Shown piece after piece: positions 6,042-6,550 of a DNA stretch of 6,550 bases (position 1 is the stretch's first letter; every line of letters begins with the position of its first letter). Source of the DNA: an uncultured Bacteroidales bacterium. Its GTDB lineage: Bacteria; Bacteroidota; Bacteroidia; Bacteroidales; UBA932. The position numbers and the translations under genes are program-made. The DNA is taken from the NCBI GenBank assembly GCA_934725285.1, contig CAKVBK010000095.1, positions 1-6,550 on the forward strand, in the 5' to 3' direction. The notes under the pieces are model-generated. The model made no database searches. It was not told where the DNA came from and saw only the letters and a list, made by a program, of their open reading frames with translations.

Positions 6042-6550
6042 AATTTCCGGATGACGTTGAGGCCGTCACGGATGGGGAGAAGGACGGATTCGACGCGGGG
6101 ATCGGAGACGACGAGATCGTTGAAGGCGATGATGCCTTGGGTCTGTTTGTCTTTAGGGACGGGATCCTGCCAGAGCTTGCCGTCCCAAAGGACATCATCG
6201 GCGAGGATGAGGCCACCGGGCTTTACCAGATCAAAGACCAGATTGTAGTAGGTGACATATTCCCGCTTGTTGGCATCCATGTAGACCAGATCGTAAGGAC
6301 CTTTCAGCGAGGATAGTGTCTCGCATGCGTCTCCGATGTGCAGGGTGATCTTGTCCGACACCCCGGCTCTTGACCAGCCTTCGCGCATCAGATCCTCAAG
6401 TTCATCATTGATCTCAAGCGTGTCGATGTGGCCGTCCGCAGGAAGTCCGTATGCCATGCAGGTCGCGGAATAACCGGTGAACGCACCGATCTCAAGGATG
6501 TGCTTTGCCTGTGAAATCTCCACAAGCATGGTCAGCAACCTCCCCTGAAC
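6038..6550 (-). CDS. Class I SAM-dependent O-methyltransferase, 5'-truncated by window edge
   Basis: Member of the catechol/caffeoyl-CoA O-methyltransferase-like family (COG4122 type), transferring methyl from S-adenosylmethionine to a hydroxyl group; bacterial relatives include the tRNA hydroxyuridine methylase TrmR. The frame stays open to the window edge (V-Q-G-R-L-L...), so the TTG at 6538 is an internal Leu codon and the true start lies beyond 6550. About 170 of an expected 210-220 residues are present. Numbering from the edge: SAM-binding motif I HILEIGAFTGYS (17-28), acidic ribose-binding E46 in LEIND, IGDA near 74, and probable metal-site residues in MDANKREY (D92) and ADDVLWDG (D118, D119), where plant relatives have DN. 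The C-terminal PIRDGLNVIRK is also family-typical. The substrate cannot be told from sequence; a small catechol-like molecule or tRNA are both possible. It is transcribed toward the propeller gene and looks like a core gene in composition. Confidence 0.93.
   Translation of the reverse strand, partial: VQGRLLTMLVEISQAKHILEIGAFTGYSATCMAYGLPADGHIDTLEINDELEDLMREGWSRAGVSDKITLHIGDACETLSSLKGPYDLVYMDANKREYVTYYNLVFDLVKPGGLILADDVLWDGKLWQDPVPKDKQTQGIIAFNDLVVSDPRVESVLLPIRDGLNVIRKL

Noticed and set aside
6536..6538. TTG as start codon of the methyltransferase
   Set aside because: The frame continues upstream to the window edge with family-like residues (V-Q-G-R-L-L), and starting here would omit the N-terminal helices of the fold. 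It is an internal Leu codon of a truncated gene.
1..6550. CRISPR array, transposase, tRNA, rRNA or phage attachment site
   Set aside because: No regularly spaced repeats, transposase-like protein, tRNA cloverleaf or rRNA-like sequence was found on reading either strand.

Overview
The window looks like a piece of chromosome from a Bacteroidales-type bacterium (phylum Bacteroidota), genus not resolvable. Four things point there: a methionyl-tRNA synthetase with a K-I-S-T-S loop and a fused C-terminal tRNA-binding domain; three exported lipoproteins in about 4.5 kb; almost no Shine-Dalgarno sequences before the starts; and a TTTG / nnnnTTTG promoter-like pair before the gene at 3328. Housekeeping genes at both ends are fairly GC-rich (hand count 34 of 60 bases at 241-300). 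The centre is AT-rich (14 of 60 at 4321-4380).

Layout. 1-1536 is the 3' three-quarters of metG, cut by the window edge, with an unusual cysteine-rich insertion. Twenty-one bases later comes a galactose mutarotase (galM type) carrying a lipoprotein signal. 2692-3327 is a 636-base gap without a convincing gene. Its first half holds several strong inverted repeats that could fold as RNA, and a candidate promoter lies at its right end. 3328-6022 is an accessory two-gene unit. The first gene is a surface or periplasmic lipoprotein with a glycine-rich hinge and a separate C-terminal domain; the second is an Asp-box (BNR-like) beta-propeller protein with its own export signal. The window ends with a convergent class I SAM-dependent O-methyltransferase, cut at its 5' end.

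The most interesting point is a run of eight G at 4566-4573 in the hinge-domain lipoprotein gene. As sequenced, the reading frame stops at 4605, in the middle of what looks like one C-terminal domain. The remainder of that domain appears to continue in the -1 frame up to 4919, where the propeller gene begins. A run of 6 or 9 G, or a -1 ribosomal slip on G-GGG-GGG, would join the halves into a protein of about 530 residues. A small 7-bp hairpin lies 11 bases beyond the slip site. The locus may therefore be a phase-variable or recoded exported protein. Its architecture (conserved-looking lipoprotein front, Gly/Ser hinge, AT-rich C-terminal module, linked second exported gene) resembles polymorphic effector loci of Bacteroidota. 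That functional reading is inference; a sequencing error or a plain pseudogene is not excluded.
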